A stretch of 64,000 nt of DNA, from the NCBI GenBank assembly GCA_963770485.1, contig CAVYPX010000006.1, positions 1 to 64,000 on the forward strand, in the 5' to 3' direction. The notes under the pieces are model-generated. The model was not told the origin of the DNA, searched no databases, and was given only the letters and a program-made list of their open reading frames with translations. The position numbers and the translations under genes are program-made. Of this stretch, positions 60,454-64,000 are shown piece by piece (the stretch's first letter is position 1; every line of letters begins with the position of its first letter). The DNA comes from CAVVEC01 sp963770485. Lineage in GTDB: Bacteria; Acidobacteriota; Terriglobia; Terriglobales; Acidobacteriaceae.

Positions 60454-60469
60454 ACGTTTCGGATAGACA

Positions 60470-61915
60470 TTGAAACTCAAGCCAATCGTCATTCTTTTGC
60501 TGCTCAGTTTCGGAGCGCTGCTCGTTCATGGTTACCATCCCTGGGCCGAAGATGCCGAAATTTATCTCCCAGGAGTGGAGAAGATTCTTCATCCCGAACT
60601 GTTCCCTTTCGGCGCGGAATTTTTCCAGTCTCACGCCCACCTGACGCTATTTCCCAACCTGATTGCCGCCTCCGAGCGCGCCACCCATCTTCCGTTCGAC
60701 TGGCTGCTGTTCCTGTGGCATTTGACCTCCATTTTCCTGTTCCTGCTGGCCTGCTGGGAATTGAGCGGAAAGTGTTTCCCGAATCTGCGAGCCCGCTGGG
60801 CTGGAGTCGCGCTGGAGGCCGCTCTTCTGACTTTGCCTGTGGCTGGAACCGCGCTCTATGTCATGGATCAATACGTGAATCCGCGCAATCTGAACGTATT
60901 CGCCACGATTTTGGGGATCTCCAAAGTCCTCGACCGGAAGTATGTCCAAGCCGGAATGTTTATGGCGCTGGCAGCGCTGATCCATCCTCTGATGCCGGCG
61001 TTCGCGGTGTCGTATTGTGTGCTGTTGCTGCTGATGGAGAAGGTCCAGCCGAAACTCGCGAGCCTGGCTTGCCTGATTCCCCTTGGCACATTATTCGATC
61101 CTCCTTCCGCGGCGTATCATCAAGCGGCCCTCGCGCATTCCTATCACTACTTGATCCGGTGGGAATGGTATGAACTGTTAGGGGCAGTGGCCCCGCTTCC
61201 TATCCTGTGGTGGTTCAGCCGGGTGGCGCGCGCGAAACAGTGGCGAAATGTGGATCTGATGTGCCGGGCGCTGATCGTTTATGGAACCGTTTATCTGATC
61301 GCGGGATTGGTGCTTTCGATTCCCGCCCGCTTTGAAAGCCTGGCCCGGTTCCAGCCTATGCGAAGCCTCTACCTGCTTTATATTCTGATGATCCTCATCG
61401 GAGGCGGATTCCTCGGAGAATTTGTGTTGAAGAACCGGGCCTGGCGCTGGCTCGCGCTGTTTGTACCATTATGCGCGGGCATGTTCCTGGCGCAGCGATC
61501 ACTTTTTCCCGCCAGCGCCCAGGTTGAATGGCCGGGTACTGCTCCGAGAAATCCTTGGGTACAGGCATTCGTCTGGATTCGAAATAACACCCCAACGGAC
61601 GCGATCTTCGCCCTAGATCCATTCCATATGGATATTGAGGGTGAGGACGAGAATGGCTTTCGTGCGATCGCGGAGCGAAGCATGCTTGCGGATGCAACCA
61701 AGGACAGCGGCGCCGTTAGCATGTTTCCTCCGATGGCCGATGAGTGGCTTAGAGAGGTGCAGGCCCAGAGCGACTGGAAGAAATTTGGCTTGCCCGACTT
61801 CCTGCGCTTGCATGCGGAGTATGGAGTCAGCTGGGTCGTTGTGCAGCAGCCAGGCGTTCCGGGGCTGAGTTGCCCCTACCAGAATCAAGCGGTGCAGGTG
61901 TGCCGCCTGAATTAA
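60470..61915 (+). CDS. Polytopic membrane protein (GT-C-like)
   Basis: 481 residues from TTG 60470. About 10 hydrophobic helices (FLWHLTSIFLFLLACW, LLYILMILIGGGFLGEFVL) and a soluble C-terminal domain (FVWIRNNTPTDAIFALDPFH). An acidic motif near the start (HPWAEDAEIYLPGVEKI) resembles the first luminal loop of GT-C-type glycosyltransferases, but the lipid-sugar specificity cannot be read. It directly follows the hydrolase gene (16 bp) and probably shares its transcript. Confidence 0.7.
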   Translation: MKLKPIVILLLLSFGALLVHGYHPWAEDAEIYLPGVEKILHPELFPFGAEFFQSHAHLTLFPNLIAASERATHLPFDWLLFLWHLTSIFLFLLACWELSGKCFPNLRARWAGVALEAALLTLPVAGTALYVMDQYVNPRNLNVFATILGISKVLDRKYVQAGMFMALAALIHPLMPAFAVSYCVLLLLMEKVQPKLASLACLIPLGTLFDPPSAAYHQAALAHSYHYLIRWEWYELLGAVAPLPILWWFSRVARAKQWRNVDLMCRALIVYGTVYLIAGLVLSIPARFESLARFQPMRSLYLLYILMILIGGGFLGEFVLKNRAWRWLALFVPLCAGMFLAQRSLFPASAQVEWPGTAPRNPWVQAFVWIRNNTPTDAIFALDPFHMDIEGEDENGFRAIAERSMLADATKDSGAVSMFPPMADEWLREVQAQSDWKKFGLPDFLRLHAEYGVSWVVVQQPGVPGLSCPYQNQAVQVCRLN

Positions 61916-62069
61916 GCCTGGCGTCACGGCTGCAGTTCGCTTGTTACAATGGAACAACTGCAAGGGGATGTGACCATTTCCGTGTCGTGAGCGGGTCAGC
62001 TTGGGAAGAACTTCGGGTGGTGAACCCCACCTGCGCTGCTTTTGAGAACAGGGGAAAAGGTATAGGCTG

Positions 62070-62936
62070 ATGCCCTCTTCGCAAGTCGCTCTAAAACAAG
62101 TTTCACTGCCTCCGTTTTCAAAGTGGATTCCGAGATTGCCGGCTCTCGCCTGGCAATACCGCCAGAACAAACCGGTTCCTCACCTCCTGCTTACGGATTT
62201 CCTCGATCCGGAGATAGTTCGGGCCGCCGCGAAGGAATTTCCCGGCCCAAGGACTGATGCCTGGACCCACTATCAGCATACGAACGAAAACAAGCTGGGA
62301 ATGGCCAAGCGGCAACTTTTTTCCCGGCATCTGGCGGAGATCACGGACGAGCTGAATTCGGCCGAGTTCCTGCGCTGGCTGTCTGAATTGACCGGCATCC
62401 CCGGCCTGATCGCCGACCCAAGCCTGGAGGGTGGCGGCCTGCACCAGTCCAGCCGCGACGGATTTCTGAATGTTCACACCGACTTCTCGCACCATCACTA
62501 TCAGAGGAACTGGCGGCGGCGGATTAACCTGATTCTCTACTTGAATGAGGGCTGGCGGAACGAGTGGGGCGGCGCCATCGAACTCTGGGATACTCGGATG
62601 CAGCGCTGCGTGGTGAAGTACCCGCCGCTGCTGAATCATGCCTTGATCTTCAACACTGATGAGAGGTCGCTCCACGGTTTTCCGGAGCCGCTCATCTGCC
62701 CCGAAGGCCGTTCGCGCAAGAGCCTGGCATTGTACTACTACACTCGTGACGACGATCCCAAACACGCCGCGCACTCGACCAACTATCGGGCCCGGCCCGG
62801 TGATGGCTGGAGAAAAGCGGCCATGATCTGGCTCGATAAAGAGGCAGTCGATCTTTATTCCAGGGCGAAGGCCCGGTTTGGATTCTCCGACGAATTGGCC
62901 AGCAGAATCCTCGCGTTGGTTTCAAGGAAGAAGTAA
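62070..62936 (+). CDS. 2-oxoglutarate/Fe(II)-dependent oxygenase (prolyl-4-hydroxylase-like)
   Basis: 288 residues. The iron site is HTD (NVHTDFSHHHYQRNW, His-x-Asp) plus the distal His in ERSLHGFPEPL; the 2-oxoglutarate arginine follows in CPEGRSRKSLALYYYTRDD. The beta-barrel core runs about 120-230. Family members hydroxylate proteins, peptides or small molecules. Neighbours on the same strand are the membrane protein and a GNAT, but no peptide or biosynthetic gene shows the substrate. Confidence 0.9.
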   Translation: MPSSQVALKQVSLPPFSKWIPRLPALAWQYRQNKPVPHLLLTDFLDPEIVRAAAKEFPGPRTDAWTHYQHTNENKLGMAKRQLFSRHLAEITDELNSAEFLRWLSELTGIPGLIADPSLEGGGLHQSSRDGFLNVHTDFSHHHYQRNWRRRINLILYLNEGWRNEWGGAIELWDTRMQRCVVKYPPLLNHALIFNTDERSLHGFPEPLICPEGRSRKSLALYYYTRDDDPKHAAHSTNYRARPGDGWRKAAMIWLDKEAVDLYSRAKARFGFSDELASRILALVSRKK

Positions 62937-62984
62937 GGACTAGAATGAACTGATCGGAATGGCCTAAGGGAGTCAGGCGGAGTC

Positions 62985-63506
62985 ATGAGAGGGACCTTCC
63001 AAACTGAGGAAGCCCGCGAATACCGCAAAGGCGAATTCGTGGTCAGCACCGACCGCGCACGGATGGACTTGGACGTAATACACGGATTTCTCACCAACTG
63101 CTACTGGGCCAAGGGCATTCCGCGTGATGTTGTGGCGCGTTCTATCGAGAACTCATTGTGTTTCGGGGTCTACGCGCAAGCGAAGCAGATAGGATTTGCG
63201 CGGGTGATTTCCGATTACGCAACTTACGCCTATATTGGAGATGTGTTCGTGCTGGAAGCGCATCGCGGACACGGCCTGTGCAAGTGGATGATGGAATGCG
63301 TCATGCGGCATCCTCATTTACAAGGGCTGCGCCGCTGGAGCCTGGTAACCCGCGACGCGCACGGACTGTACTCGCAGTTTGGGTTCACGCCACTCCAAAA
63401 GCCAGACCGGTATATGGAACTCCACGATCCTGAGGTTTACCGACGAGCCGGATCGCAGGGAATCCCGCAAACAAAACCAAGACCAGCGAGTTTTCCGGAG
63501 GCCTGA
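62985..63506 (+). CDS. GNAT-family N-acetyltransferase
   Basis: 173 residues. The acetyl-CoA site is in IGDVFVLEAHRGHGLCKWMMECVMRH (motif A with R/Q-x-x-G-x-G/A replaced by HRGHGL), and YSQFGFTPLQKPDRYMEL closes the fold. Substrate unknown. It ends 1 bp before the glyA ATG. Confidence 0.88.
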   Translation: MRGTFQTEEAREYRKGEFVVSTDRARMDLDVIHGFLTNCYWAKGIPRDVVARSIENSLCFGVYAQAKQIGFARVISDYATYAYIGDVFVLEAHRGHGLCKWMMECVMRHPHLQGLRRWSLVTRDAHGLYSQFGFTPLQKPDRYMELHDPEVYRRAGSQGIPQTKPRPASFPEA

Positions 63507-63507
63507 G

Positions 63508-64000
63508 ATGAAAAACGAAAACATGTCGCGCCCGCTCTACGAAGTGGATCCCGAGGTGGCCGCCGCCATCGACAACGAAGTCCGCCGCCAGCACGAAGGA
63601 TTGGAACTGATCGCCTCCGAAAACTTCGTCAGCGAGGCCGTGCTCGAGGCCATGGGCTCGGTATTCACCAATAAATATGCCGAGGGCTATCCCGCCAAGC
63701 GCTATTACGGCGGTTGCGAGTTTACCGACATCGTGGAAAATCTCGCGCGCGAAAGGGCCAAGAAACTTTTTGCAGCGGAGCACGCCAACGTGCAGCCGCA
63801 CGCCGGATCGCAGGCTAATATGGCTGCCTACGCTGCCGTTCTGCAGCCGGGGGATACGATTCTGGGCCTCAACCTGGCGCATGGCGGGCATCTCACCCAT
63901 GGCCATCCTTTGAGCTTTTCGGGAAAGACGTACCGCATCATTCCCTATGGCGTGACCAAAGAAACCGAGACCATCGACTACGACGACCTGGAGAAGCTGG
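63508..64000 (+). CDS. glyA: Serine hydroxymethyltransferase, N-terminal part
   Basis: The gene runs off the window; 164 residues are visible. Seen: RRQHEGLELIASENFVSEAVLEAMGS, NKYAEGYPAKRYYGGCEFTDIVE, HANVQPHAGSQANMAAYAA and LNLAHGGHLTHG, all hallmarks of the PLP-dependent fold. It makes glycine and 5,10-methylene-THF from serine. CGGAG precedes ATG 63508 at 7 nt; the gene is 1 bp after the GNAT stop. Confidence 0.96.
   Translation, partial: MKNENMSRPLYEVDPEVAAAIDNEVRRQHEGLELIASENFVSEAVLEAMGSVFTNKYAEGYPAKRYYGGCEFTDIVENLARERAKKLFAAEHANVQPHAGSQANMAAYAAVLQPGDTILGLNLAHGGHLTHGHPLSFSGKTYRIIPYGVTKETETIDYDDLEKL

Overview
The window looks like a chromosomal segment of an Acidobacteriota (Terriglobia / Koribacter-like) bacterium. 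This is inferred from moderately high GC, two very large Oar-type outer-membrane receptors with carboxypeptidase-regulatory N-termini, an HdeD-like protein, Acidobacteria-style phage-like genes, and abundant 'gtcatcccgagc' and 'gagcgaagctc' intergenic palindromes. No rRNA, tRNA or CRISPR was seen. The first gene (hemB) and the last (glyA) are cut by the window edges.

Layout. 1-9.4 kb: hemB 3' end, a small superinfection-immunity-family membrane protein, then a 2-oxoacid dehydrogenase region (lpdA, lipB, E1 alpha, E1 beta, a monohaem cytochrome c, E2). A 1.4 kb opposite-strand cassette, probably carrying a frameshift, splits it between E1 alpha and E1 beta. 9.4-14.3 kb: a phage-like unit in which an XRE-S24 repressor faces a long minus-strand gene series (small protein, Zn ribbon, sigma-like HTH protein, broken IS1595-type transposase, terminase-small-like fragment, dual-specificity phosphatase, tail-like secreted protein, membrane protein). 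No portal, capsid or large-terminase gene is present. 14.3-24 kb: HdeD, Oar receptor 1, BlaI/M56 pair, a charge-polarised histone-H1-like protein, MltD-like LysM lytic transglycosylase. 24-30 kb: PQQ-type beta-propeller, quinone oxidoreductase, AbrB-VapC module 1, secreted unknown, flavin-binding split-barrel protein, CPBP protease. 30-36.5 kb: Oar receptor 2, isoaspartyl peptidase, a perfect parS-like site, AbrB-VapC module 2. 36.5-44.4 kb: CDP-alcohol phosphotransferase, greA, carD, AI-2E-family permease, ruvX, mltG, a third toxin-antitoxin module, lipoprotein, ABC permease. 44.4-49 kb: core translation genes rplM-rpsI-rpsB-tsf-pyrH-frr. 49-58.5 kb: GyrI-like protein, a molybdopterin oxidoreductase broken by repeat insertions, bamA, ompH/skp, a TonB-family protein, alr. 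58.5-64 kb: small proteins, orphan BrnA antitoxin, alpha/beta hydrolase, polytopic membrane protein, 2OG-Fe(II) oxygenase, GNAT, glyA.

Most notable. (1) Four copies of a ~140 bp terminal-inverted-repeat element show compensatory base changes in two separate stems; two copies bracket bamA. (2) Other palindromes sit inside protein genes: an in-frame insert in lipB, an in-frame insert in the molybdopterin oxidoreductase, and a 49-nt insert that shifts its frame. (3) A perfect 16-bp parS-consensus palindrome lies at 35689-35704. (4) Many genes have a TATAAT-like box 6-10 nt before the start codon and no Shine-Dalgarno, which predicts leaderless transcripts. (5) The phage-like unit has an intragenic terminator hairpin within the first 45 nt of one gene.

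Functions were assigned from recognisable motifs in the translations; no database search was run. Start codons were chosen by Shine-Dalgarno, -10 box position or family length, and the reason is stated.
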